Positions 33,401 through 44,878 of a stretch of 64,000 nt of DNA are shown here, in pieces. Source of the stretch: Xiphias gladius. Taxonomy: Eukaryota > Chordata > Actinopteri > Istiophoriformes > Xiphiidae. Within the stretch, counting starts at the first letter, position 1; every line of letters begins with the position of its first letter. Below the pieces are notes generated by a model. The model was not told where the DNA came from and searched no databases. It saw only the letters and a list, made by a program, of their open reading frames with translations. The stretch is from contig NC_053422.1 of the NCBI RefSeq assembly GCF_016859285.1, positions 13,504,501 to 13,568,500 on the forward strand, written 5' to 3'. Position numbers and translations under genes: made by a program.

Positions 33401-36400
33401 GTGTATCGGACTGGTACATTCTCCATAGAAACGACAAGAAAAAGACAATTTTTACTCTCAGCATACACAAATTTACTTTCAGATGGATTTGCAAATATGC
33501 TGGTTTAGTTGGTTTGGTTGACTGCAGCGATATTTTACTATATTCACAATAATTGTACCAAGATGTTTAAAATTCTGCACATGCACATTTAATACCCACC
33601 AAACCTAGCCGAAAAAACCAGGGGAACTTGACGTTATGGGAAGGGTGTGAGCGCGTGCAGTGTACCTCGTTAATGACCATGCGTCCTGCCATGTGCAAGC
33701 GGGTGAAGGGGGGGAAATGCGGGGTGATTAGAAGGCGGAGGCTTGCCTCTGAGAAGGAGAGCTGGTGGGGGTGTAGGTTCAGCATCTCATCCACCATCAC
33801 CACCCCTGTATCCTGACCGGCCACCACACACGAGTCTGGGGAAGGTGAGGGAGTTGGACGAATATTAGCAAGAGATTAAAGCAGAAAGGAGAAGATGGTT
33901 TAATAAGATACAGTTAGTAAAAGACAGAGTATGAGTAAGAAAGAAGAAGACGTAGATGATAGAGTGGAAGAGAGACAAAAAATGGAGAGAAATCTTGTCC
34001 ATCAACGTGGTCTAGATCTGCTTCCGCCTGTTGGGAAGCCACAGAGGAATAGAAATTGATTTGACTGGCAGCGTAAACCGTGTCACTAGGTCTGTTGAAC
34101 ACAGCTCAGAGAATGAGGGAACTTTTTGATGTTTTTGATGTACACATGCGCACATACAAAGACAAACTCCTGCACCTGGCTTCAGCGGCACCATGTCGTT
34201 GTCACAGTCTCCGACGTTTCCGACGGCAGTCGTCCGTCGCACACTGCTCAGACATGGCTGACCCGCCCTGCTGCAGTGTCTCTCTACCAGGCTGCACAGA
34301 GATCTGTTGAACCTAGACAAGAGACAACAAAAACTCAAAGATACTGTGCCTTTATTGGGTGTAGAGTGTGTGGTGGGTTGATACCAACAGGATGGAAATG
34401 TGAAAGAAAGAGAAAGAGCCTCACTTCATGATGATTATGTAGATTCCGTACATAGAGATCAGGATGATGGTCTCCCACCTGAGACATGTACACAAACACC
34501 AACACAGATTCATAAATACCACATTTATCTCAATGACAGTCAGCTATCTTGCAAACTGAGCTGATATCCAAACAACAGAGGCTATTGAATTGTAAAAGTT
34601 TTCATTACAGTCTTACCACAAGACTTTTTCATCATAGATGACCTGCAAATAAAAATTAATATATACTTTAATTACACGTCAAAAACTCATTTTTTATATG
34701 CTTAATCAAAGGAACATCACAAAATATACTAATTAGATCAGATCTGCAGATATAACACATTATATTAGCTGAACAATATTTTTTTATGACAGATACTATC
34801 TTAATTGGTCTATAAATGGGCTGATAAGTACCAAGAAATTGCAGTACAGAAATGGCAATAACTTTGAGGTCAGAGAGAACTAAGTAATTAAACTTATTTT
34901 TCAACTGTAAAATATCCTGCTCAGTACATACCACAATTCTTAAAGGGACCCTTGTAAAAAAATGCAAAATAAAGACTGGCCAATTCATCGTTAATGGATT
35001 CTTTAAACTCTCAAAAATCAATATCTGTACTGGCCCCAAAAATGCAGCGTTAGTGAGATTTTATACAGATATAATATATCAAATCGTGTAAAGTGATAAG
35101 TTTCTCTCGACTGTTGGCCAGATATAGTTTTTGGTCTTTCAAATGTAGTTGTTAGAGTAAAAATTAAAATCTATCTATTTGTCTATCTATCTTTCTCAAA
35201 AATGAAAAGAGCAAAGTGTGAGTGCAGTTAAAGTTTGAGCAGAGCATTTCTCACCAGGATAAGCACCAGTATGGACAGGATGTAGAAAACACTATCACGA
35301 AACAGAGGCCACCAGCTCAGAGAGATGGGCTGGAGAGAATGGACACACATTGTACATTCATATTAGTTTAATCAGACACCTTGTGTAACATCAAATCCTG
35401 TGATGACTATGTGGGCCAAACTGTTTTTGGTTGCAAAAAAAAAAGCCCTTCAAAATATCTACTTGATAACTGTTTTTTGGGAAAAGTGAGGTTATTCCTC
35501 CTGTTAGCTCCTGGTTTGAACAAGGTGTATGTACCTGTCTGGAGAAGATGCCACAGATGCCAATGATGACCAGGATGTTAAAGACAGCTGATCCCACAAT
35601 AGTTCCCACACCCACATCTCCCTTTGTGATAAACACCCCTAAAAACACAGGAGAGTAAAGAGCCATAAATTATCAGAAAAAAATAATTAAATGTGACAGT
35701 GTTCAGGAAATGATGGATTGTATCTCCCTCCTATACATATTAAGTGAACAAAGTTAGTCATAGTATCCCTCTTCTCTGAACGGAAATAATGCATTTTTGG
35801 TTCATAACCACAGGGGATGGGCAGATGTGTTTTATTCTTATAAATCATTCTTGTGTAATATTTACTGATTATTGCCTAAAGCCCAATACTTTTCAAAGCC
35901 AGCCTTTTTTCTTTTGAGAATGAAATAGATCACTTTAGGGGGGTTATATGAGGAAATATCCTTAAGACACATGGATTTAGAAGCAAAGGTTTCATTCTTA
36001 TAAATCATTCTTGTAAGACATTTGTTCCCAGCAACATCGCAATTTTAATAAATTGTACCTTATATCTTCTATGAAAGGGCACTAGAGTTGACTTCTCTAG
36101 GCACAGTAGAACTCTAGGATAAATCACCTATATCCCCTCTAGCCTCCTACTACCTACATTACCTGTATGTTTCTCACATTTTCAAAATGTGTGCGACAAT
36201 ATCTTTCTCTGTTTTATATCTGGCCCTGTTTTCAAATACTGTAAACAACATGCTGTGAATAACAAGACTTCTTTAGAAGTCTTTAAGACTTCTAAATTTC
36301 ACCCTGGCAACTTTTATCTAATTGATTCTTTGTTCATTTCTACTCAAAATTTATTTTTTTTCATCTAAATCCACATTTACTGAAACCGTAACGGCTTTGT

Positions 36401-39400
36401 GAAAAAACAAAGAAAAAAACAGAAAAAGTGTTTGCTAGACCATCTGGACCACAGAAGTAATTTACCTGTGAGCTGACAAACCATAAAGTGAAATTAAACA
36501 TGCTCTCCTTATTGTCTTTGTTCAGGTCTGCTCGTTGCTTGAAATGGGCCAATCAGTGCTTCTGCCTATGTACACTTGACTTTTCTTAGTCCTAATCATG
36601 TGAAGATGCATATGATTGCAGGTAATTGGAGTGCTGATGGAGGAATCATAGGGTTAACCCATTAGAGTGGGTAACTGATTAGACAAGTGTCCTACTGACC
36701 AATCAAAGAGGTGAAGAGTTCGGGAGCGGAGCTCCCAGCTGCCATGAAGGTTGCCCCGGCAACATCCTGACTGAGCTGAAGGTTCTGGAGGACAGAAGAG
36801 TTTAAACAGATTAAAGAATAAGGCAGGTGATATTCTATATTTTTCTTATTGCCAACAAATCCAAAATCAATGAGCCAGATCTGGTAGGGGAGCTCTCTGG
36901 TGAGCATTTGGTGGTCGGGCCTTGAATCATGAGGCCCGGTCAGGCACAGCCCAAAAACTTCCATGGGGTTGCCACACTGTGGGCCCACCATCTGCAGGGA
37001 TAGGAATCTGGGTCGGGTGCTATGTAAGCCAGGTGGCAGGCAAGTGCTGGGACGTAGGCATGCTGATCCCTAGTATCATGGACTGGTCCTAGGGACGTGG
37101 AATGTCACCTCTCTGGCAGGGAAGGAGCTTGAGTTGGTGTGGGAGGTGGAGCGGTACCAACTAAATATATTTCGGCTCACCTCTACTAACAGGACTGGCT
37201 CTGGAACTAAATCTGTGGTGACGGGATGGACTCTATCCTTTCCCAGAGTTGGCCAGGGTGTGAAGTGCTGGGCAGGTGTGGGGATACTCACAGGCAAGCA
37301 ACTGGGCGCTGCTGTGTGGCAGTTCTACCCAGAGGGCTGAAACACCATGTTCGAGCAGAGGGTGGTTCAAGTGTACATAGATCGATGAACGACTTTGTGG
37401 TCGTAAAATCAGATCTGCGACCGTATGTCTTGGACACTGAGGTGAAGAGAGGAGCAGAGCTGTCAACTGATCACCACCTGGTGGTGTGTTGGATCAGATG
37501 GTGGGGGAGGCTGCTGGACAGACCTGGTGAGCCCAAATGTGTAGTGAGGGTGAGCTGGGAACACCTAGTTGAGGCCCCTGTCAGCAAGATCTTCAACTAA
37601 CACCTCCTGAGGGACTTTTCATGAATCCCTGAGGAGGCTGGGAACATGGAATCTGAGTAGGCAATGTTCAAAGCCTCCATTGTGGAGGCAGCTGCTTGGA
37701 GTTGTGGTCAGGAGGTCATATGCGCCTGTTGTGAAAGCAACCTAACACCTTGCTGGTCGACCCCAGTAGTAAGGGAGGCTTTCATGCTGAAGAAGGAGGC
37801 CTTTCGAGCATGGCTGGCCCATGGGTCTACTGAAGCAGCAGATGAGTAGTAGGAGGCTAGAGGGGCTGCGACTGTGGAAGTCACAGATGCAAAAACCAAG
37901 GTGCGGGAAAAGTTAGGGGAGGCTATAGAGAAAGACTTTCATTTGGCTTCAAAGAATTTCTGGGAAACCATCAGATGACCCAGGAAGGGAAAGCAGGGCT
38001 ACGCCCAGGCTGCATTCAGCAAGGGAAGACAACTGTTTACTTTGACTGGGGATATCGTCGGGCAATGGAAAGACGGAGACGGAGGCTCTGACTGATTGTC
38101 AATCCTCAGATCCTGGAGGAGCAATGCAGATTCCTAGCTGGGCATGGAACAGTGGACCAACTCTTTACCTTTGCAAGGTTAGTAAGGGGGTCATGGTAGT
38201 TTGCCCATGAGTCCCATGTGAGCTGCCGAAATTTGTTAACTCCGTATGGTTGCTGGGCTCAACCTTATCGATAGGGTAAGGAGCTCAGACATCCAGAGGG
38301 AGCTAGGAGTAGAGCCGCTGCTCCTTTGTGTCGAATGGAGCCAGTTGAGGTGGTAAGGGCATCTGATCAGGATGCCCCCCGGCACCTTCCATTGGAGCTT
38401 TTCAGGTCACATCGACCAGACTCCAGGTAAGCGACAGAAAATGGATGGATGGATGGATGGATGGATATTTTATTTTAAACCACAGTAAATATGTCTTTTG
38501 TTCATACCTCTGATACTTTTTCCAGTGATGGCACAAAGTAAACATCGCACACGATTGCCAGCGCATGAAACATGTAGATAGCCTGTAAAATACAGGAAAC
38601 ACTTAAATGGCCAAGTCTGTCTGTCTTTGAGCTCTAATATACCAAAATGTAGCTTCTTTCATTTCAAATTCTGGTTTTCAGAGCTGATACTCACACAGAG
38701 AACATGAAGGATTACTGCTCCCTGTCTCCTTTGTTCCAGAGTAAAGATATCTTCAGGGAACTCATTGATAGCTGGAGAAGAGATGGACAGAGGATAACCT
38801 GATGATAAATGAAATGAGGGAAGTTTGAATCAATTAAACAAAAGATATCAGATCCTGAGCTACAGCTGAAACAATAAGTCAATTATTGATAGACAGATCA
38901 CTAGTTGGCAATTTTTTTCCCAAATCAATTAACCATTTAACTCATTTTTCAAGCAAAACTGTCAAGCTTTTCAATTCAGTCAGAGACACTTCCATCAAGG
39001 AAGTGACCATTGTACACCTGCATGATAATGATTGGATGTTACTAGTCACACCATTGTAATTGAGCCAGTCATTGTGAAGGATGACTAAAACAGCTGATGC
39101 CGATCAACTAATACAAATGTGACTTTGGTGCTCTGCCTGAGCTAACAGTACGCTTCATTTACGAGATTTGCTGCTGTTTCTACTCCTCTCTAAAAAGTTG
39201 TGATGGGCATTTTTCACTATGACATGAAATTTAGACCAAGAGGTTAATGTAGATCACAATGAAAATAATTTTTAACTAATGCCCCATTTAAAAAATTTCA
39301 AGCATTAAATACACTCCCGTACTTAGAGGAGTTGTGGAGCTCTTTGAGCTCTCTGAGGAGTCTTAACTAAGGAACTTCCGACTGTTCTGAAGTCAAGACT

Positions 39401-41692
39401 GAAAACCCCAGGCGTGCTGTTGTTGTGGCTCCCAAAAAGTGTCAAAGACGCAAAATCAGTGCACTTGTTTAAAAACCATCTTAAAACCAATCTGTTTACT
39501 TTGGCTTTTTCTGTACCATTTAGTTTGTGGATTTTAAGTACTTATTCCTCTTTTATCTCCTGCCTTCTGCCTTAAACTGAATATCTTTGGGTTTTGGAGT
39601 GTTGGTCAAACAAAACAGGCAATTTGATGATATCACCTTGGGCTTAAGGAAATTCTGATTGGAATTTTTTTTGTCAATTAATGGAAAAAAATAATCAGCA
39701 GATGGTTATTTGCAGCTCTACCCTTAACCTTCATCCACTTGTGTGTGCACATGTGTAATGTGTGTGTGTATGTCTTTGCAGGATGTGTGTCAGATTGTTC
39801 TCCCTCGCAACAAGGGCCAAGACAGCTTGTGGTTAAAGTGCCACAGTCATGTGACTAAGTCAGTTTAGTTTCATCTAATTGAGTTTTTCCCCCATTTTCT
39901 TTGAAAGTATTCCCTCCTCTTGTGATTCACACTATCCATCATGCGATCTACACGCACTTAATTATATTCCTCCCCACTTCTCTTCAAAAGCCAGCAATTC
40001 CTGTAAACTTAACCTTCAGAGCCATCTTGGCTGAGTTTGACAATGCACACAATCACCCTCTTTCCAACTGTAATGTAGGGTTTTGCCAGACTGCACTGTT
40101 TTGCACATGAGCTCGGACAAATTCCACGACTCACTGTGCCGCACAAAAAACAAAAAAAACAACCTTTTATTATCAGGCAGTGCAAAAGAATAATCTGGAA
40201 AGCTGCCTCCCGAGTGACTTTCCCCACAAGCTTTTCAGATACAGTTGTGAGTCAGGATTTATAAAACCTCCAGTGTAGATGAAGGTTACAAACAGCAGAG
40301 TGGAACAATGAGACAAAATTGGATAAGATCCTGCATAGAGGCAACAGTGTGGAGTTAGAGGCTAACACACATCACGTGTAGGGATGGATATATGGTGTGA
40401 TATTATGACAACCTTTCATAAGATTTTGGCTGATACAGACACCCTGATCAAACAGTATATTGTTATCATCAAGAGCAGGATGATGCTCTTGAAAATAGCA
40501 ATATGATAATAGGAAGAAAATGTGTTTGAGGCCTCTTATTTCCTCATGGTAGTAATTTTTTTATAGCTCAATACATACGTAGTTAATATATTCTCTGTAA
40601 CTGCCTACAAAATCTCTCCATCAAAGTATCAGACTATAAGATGCTGTCATTGTTTCTCTCAGTCTTTCAAACAGCCAAATAGATCCAAGCACACACAAGC
40701 GATGAGAGAACTGCTGATGAGAGGCTACTAATCAGCAGGTCATTACGGCAGGGCAGGCACTTTGAACAGCTCCCGATGCTCAAAGCATCCTACCACAAAT
40801 TCAGCATTCAGTTTCCTAGCAACAGGGCTGCTCAAAGGCCTAACTGTGTTTAGACATTTTGATGTGCAGTTTGAAGAAATTAAGGATGAGGTTGACTGGA
40901 GAGGTAGATCGATCCAAAGAGGAGATAGACTTGGATTAAATAGATTAATAAAGACGGGACTCTACACTCTCACTCTGCCTTTGCAAACAAAACACACTCA
41001 CACTGGTGTTGCTAAGACCATCACAGTGACTATACATTCATCACTGCATGAATATCCAAACCCAAACTTAAATCTAGGCCTGTAATGGTCCAACTCAAAA
41101 CCTCTCCCAAGTGAGGGTGTTTTTCTATTTTTGTAAGGATAAGACAGAAGAAATTCTCTCCCCCCTGTGTCATGCACACATATGAACACATAGTGAAACA
41201 TGTCTCACCGGATCTAGAAATACTGTCAGTCTGGTTGTTTTCTTTTTGCTGGATGAGCTCTCTCTTTGACAAGGAGATGTCACGATCCACAGTGGGTCCT
41301 AAAAAGAGGGATTAACATATAAATACATATATTTATTATAAAATGTTATTATACTGTATATCAGCCTGTTTGTGAAATTCTGCAAGTTTATCATAACATT
41401 TACACAACTTTATGGTGCTGCTTTATTCTACTGTGCCACTAAAATACCCATTAAAGGTGTATTATTACTGCAGTCTAACATTTAAATAATGTAATTTGCA
41501 TGGTTATAAACAACACAAGTAACGGATAAGTTTAGCATAATTAAATCACGACAGTTTTATGTATTTTGTATTCAGAGAAGCACCTGTAACATCATTGAAT
41601 TGGAAGATCCAGGCGGCTGCGACCAGACCGACTCCACAGACGCAGAACCGGGGGAGGAGCCGCGTCTGCCTCGGTCTCCTCGGCGCCTTCAT
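28157..41692 (-). CDS. K+-dependent Na+/Ca2+ exchanger, NCKX3/4 type (SLC24), 17 coding exons, complete
   Basis: Exons: 41584-41692, 41209-41298, 38695-38771, 38508-38582, 36700-36784, 35535-35638, 35255-35329, 34617-34642, 34425-34478, 34176-34312, 33666-33835, 32569-32836, 30677-30843, 30472-30586, 29631-29743, 28601-28666, 28157-28267. They total 1842 nt (613 aa) with all phases continuous. The family exchanges Na+ for Ca2+ plus K+ across the plasma membrane. Visible are a signal-anchor-like helix in exon 1, an NQT sequon in exon 2, the alpha-1 repeat ([16 protein letters not shown], exons 5-6), a cytoplasmic loop with [20 protein letters not shown] and a Glu-rich run in exon 12, and the alpha-2 repeat ([20 protein letters not shown], then GSNIFD). 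The acidic ion-site residues of both alpha repeats are present. The loop resembles NCKX3 more than NCKX4 as I recall them. The C-terminus ends early at GFERL, without the FNVFTFVNLPMC-type ending. Confidence 0.92.
30434..30463. repeat. (CA)n microsatellite beside NCKX exon 14 donor
   Basis: Lies 9 bases beyond the donor of the exon ending at 30472, so the transcript reads GTGTGTTTGTG followed by the TG repeat. Confidence 0.95.
30861..30886. repeat. (CA)n microsatellite beside NCKX exon 13 acceptor
   Basis: Lies 18 bases upstream (in transcript sense) of the exon that begins at 30843. Confidence 0.9.
31440..31880. repeat. Possible dispersed repeat in NCKX intron 12
   Basis: This block has a texture unlike the rest of the intron: direct repeats of CCAAGTGCC at about 31597 and 31672, and repeated GTTCC/GGAAC elements (GGAACTTTCCC, TTTAGTTCC, TTAGTTCCTTTTGC, GGAACTATTT). 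It resembles a non-autonomous DNA element, but I could not fix its ends. Confidence 0.3.
36890..38466 (+). mobile_element. Rex3-like LINE (RTE clade), internally deleted, in NCKX intron 4
   Basis: Plus-strand pieces of the endonuclease ([12 protein letters not shown] near 37098; [18 protein letters not shown] and LSTDHHLVV at 37386-37490) are followed by the linker and then directly by the C-terminal segment ([15 protein letters not shown] at about 38287-38330, RMPPG at about 38370). Most of the reverse transcriptase core is therefore missing between roughly 38210 and 38250. Several frameshifts and stops separate the pieces. The element ends in a tandem ATGG repeat (38440-38466), the 3' tail described for Rex3. 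It lies antisense to the host exchanger gene. Confidence 0.8.
38859..39290. mobile_element. hAT-like MITE, copy C1 (NCKX intron 2), broken
   Basis: The left part at 38859-38965 (GAGCTACAGCTGAAACAATAAG through CATTTTTCAAGCAAAACTG) and the right part at about 39195-39290 (GTGATGGGCATTTTTCACTA, TTTAGACCAA, AATGAAAATAATTTTTAACTAATG) are two ends of one family, separated by unrelated sequence. Confidence 0.55.
39575..39722. mobile_element. hAT-like MITE, copy C2, right half (NCKX intron 2)
   Basis: ACTGAATATCTTTGGGTTTT, TGGTCAAACAAAACAGGCAA, GATGATATCACCTTGGGCTT and a TTATTTGCAGCTCTA end match the right half of the same family. Confidence 0.6.
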
Positions 41693-42319
41693 CCCGCCAG
41701 CCGCCGCCGCTCGCCGGCTCCCCGCTCAGAACATGTCGCCGCTCCTCTTGGCAGATTATGTCTCCTTTTTACGGACTCTATCAAACCGGCCTGTTGCTCT
41801 CGTTTGCTGATTTATTGTCTTTCAGCTGTTGTGGCTTTGTACTCCATCCACGACACAGGGGGATGTTAAAAAGGTTCGGCCTGTGACCAGCATCTCAGCA
41901 ATCGTCAGTCGGCACCGACCAACGCAGCATCCCCGTCCACAAGCTCCAGCTCCGGCAGATATGTACAGACAACGAATATCCGCCAGCACCTACACAAAAA
42001 TATCTCTCAGACCGTCCTCACATCGCTCCTGCTCTAAATCCGATCCCCGATTTATGATTGTTCACGCCTGGGAGGAGGTGTTTTCCTGGAGTCACAGACA
42101 AGACCACCAGGGAGCGCCTTCAGCTGGGTGGGGCGACTGGAGAGAAACCCCAAGCATACAGTACGGACACACTTCAACTAATGCATGGAATTCAAAAGTA
42201 ATCAGCAACAGCTGAGGGACTAACCTCCTCTTCATGACAATTAAACCGGTTTTGTGTTTTTTAAAGTAATAAATATTGGACTTTCTGGCAGCTTTGACTT
42301 GGACCTTGGCTTGCACCTT

Positions 42320-42920
42320 TCCTGGAACTTGTCATGGTTCCTCTGTCTGTAGTGAATAGTGGTTATGTAAATCTATTACCAACCACCAATCACCGACCAC
42401 ATCCAGAGGAATGCCAAGACCAAGAGTTTCCAAACTTAATACATAAACAGCACACTGGTTATTAATCATCTAAGTTTAATAACTCATGAAAGAATCAGTG
42501 ACTTTGATGCAATTTAAGTCATTAGTGTTGTGGCTCTTGTACTTTCTTAAATTCAAAATTTGTAAGCAAAAACAAATTTTAGCTGCATTTGATGATTGTT
42601 TTTGGATGGTTCATATTTGCATTGCATTGCAAAGATATGCTATATCACACAATGTCTTCCTTACCAAAGGCAAGCTTGATGTACAGTAAGCAAGCAACTC
42701 AAATTTTTCGCAGAAGGTATAAAGTTTTAAAGTTAAAGGTTTACAAGTTCTGCTAAGTTTGACTTTCACTGATATAAATTCTATTATTTAACTAAAAAAA
42801 AACAAAAACCCACAAGGAAAAGTGCAGATGATTCATAATCAAATTGGCCTTTTTTCCACAGCAGACATGTTGACATATCATAGTAGGAAAACCACATTAC
42901 TAATAATAGCTCTGTTGTAT
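42320..42920. other. Gap between NCKX start and the coiled-coil gene 3' end
   Basis: AT-rich, no coding features. Together with 41700-42320 it should contain the NCKX promoter and 5' UTR; CpG density is moderately raised around 41620-41740. Confidence 0.4.
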
Positions 42921-42931
42921 TAAAGTGTCCC

Positions 42932-43052
42932 AGTAAGCCATGACAGTGAGACAATAGGACTCTGAAACTGAAGCAGCTGAACAGAACTCAGCAGTCATTA
43001 AATTTTATTAATTGCACTTGTGCTTTTCCTATGACTTGTCAAAATGTGTCCT
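42932..43052. repeat. Dispersed repeat, copy 2
   Basis: Matches 4675-4805 (AGCCATGACAGTG, CTGAAACTGAAGCAGCT, GAACAGAACTCAGCA, TGCTTTTCC). A minus-strand AATAAA at 43004-43009, inside this repeat, is the best poly(A) signal for the adjacent coiled-coil gene. Confidence 0.6.
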
Positions 43053-43254
43053 GTGAAAAAGTCATTGGATTGGATTATTCTATTATTTTAAGTTACTGAA
43101 TGTATTTTTTTTAGACATTTCATGTTCAAATTTTGTAATAATTAAATTATTTGCAATAAAACCTTCAGTCTTATTAATCTGATGTGTAGAAAACAAATTC
43201 AACAAAAAAAACAACCCACGATCAGACTTAAGTTTATAAGAGGGAGTGTTAAGA

Positions 43255-44800
43255 TCAAATAGGAGGTGAGGCACCATAGTGCACGCTGCAATAGGGCTGT
43301 AACATCAACTGTGCACCAGTCCACAAGGTGCTGAAGGAAAACAAATCAGAGTTTCCCACACTGCTTCGTGAAGCCACAAAGGCCACAACAAGGAGAATGA
43401 AGATGCACATCATAAATAGTCCTGCTCTCTGGACGGCTGTCTCCAAGGCACCTGGACACCTTAGACAACAGAGAAGTCAGAGGGATGATAATGAGTGAAA
43501 AAAACAAGCAGAGAAAAAGAGTGTGCAAATGATACAGAAATACTGCAAGTTCCAGAACACAAAAACATTTCCTACATATTCCTACCTTTCATTCATCATA
43601 TGCTAAATTTTGTCAGAGCTACTTATAATATAGAACTGAAGTACCTTTTGGTCTTAGGGTCTACTCTGAGACTTTGAGGTATCAGCAGCTCCTCAGCCTC
43701 AGCTCCCTCCTGCAGAAACATTACCAGGCGTCATTAGCCTACTCTATTTCTGCATCTACAGTAACAGAGCAGCTTTCTTAAGCTTGACTGTGTAGTGGCA
43801 CACTCTAGTGGTCACTTGTGGAAATACAAGAATATTAAAAGATGGCAAATGTCGTTGTTCCACATTTTTTAAGGGTTAAAAGTCTAAACATAGGAATCAG
43901 AGAGAGAATTCATACATGTTTTAGATGTTTGGAGTCTGACGTGCTGGTTTTCGCTTCATCCAAAGAGGCCAGTAGCTTAATTTCATCTGCGAAAGAGAGA
44001 GGGGGGCTGAGCGATCCTTCCTTTTCCTCCAACAGGTCATTTAGGGCAGAGCTGGAAACAGCAGACAAACCATCCAGTGTGAGTGCACACAGATGACTCA
44101 GTGTACATCATGATGTTAATTTAAAGCAAGAGGATTTTGTGTGTCAGGGTTACAGTGAGGCCTCATCCTGTCTGTCCTCCAACTGCTTCCTCAGCTCCCG
44201 ATTTGTCAGCCTGAGATCCTGGAGCAAAGAAAACAAAACATCTGACAGCAGTCAGTGGCCAGTGTTGGAGATTTTAACCCTGCACTGCACATTTATAAAT
44301 CTGTTAACAATACCTAGTTGTTCAATTTGAACTGTGTAGTGAAATGTGACAGAATTAAAGCGAGAAGAAATGATCTCATGTTTCGAATCGCAGTTTGTAC
44401 GATGCACATTTGGTGAAACATCTGTCATTAGTAAACATTGTCACAACCAAGACACTTACACTTCGATTTGTTCAATAATTCATTGCTGTTCTTTTACTGA
44501 TGCAATGAGTCAATTTTTCCTTCCGATTAATTTCTTATCTTAGTTTAAGTAATTTGTATGATGACTAAGGACTTACTTGGCCTGTTCTAATTGTATACAC
44601 AGTGTCAAATTAACAGTGAAGTAAGAAAACAAGTTTTTTTGTTGAACTTGTTTTTAAATTTCTTTTTTTAACTGAATGGCAATGGATGAGAACATCTTTA
44701 CCTTTATGATGATGGAACATTCTTTAAATGTTTCCTCTGAGTGCTTTAGCTGCAGGTTTTTCTATCACAAAACACACACAGACACACACAGACACACACA

Positions 44801-44878
<78 letters not shown>

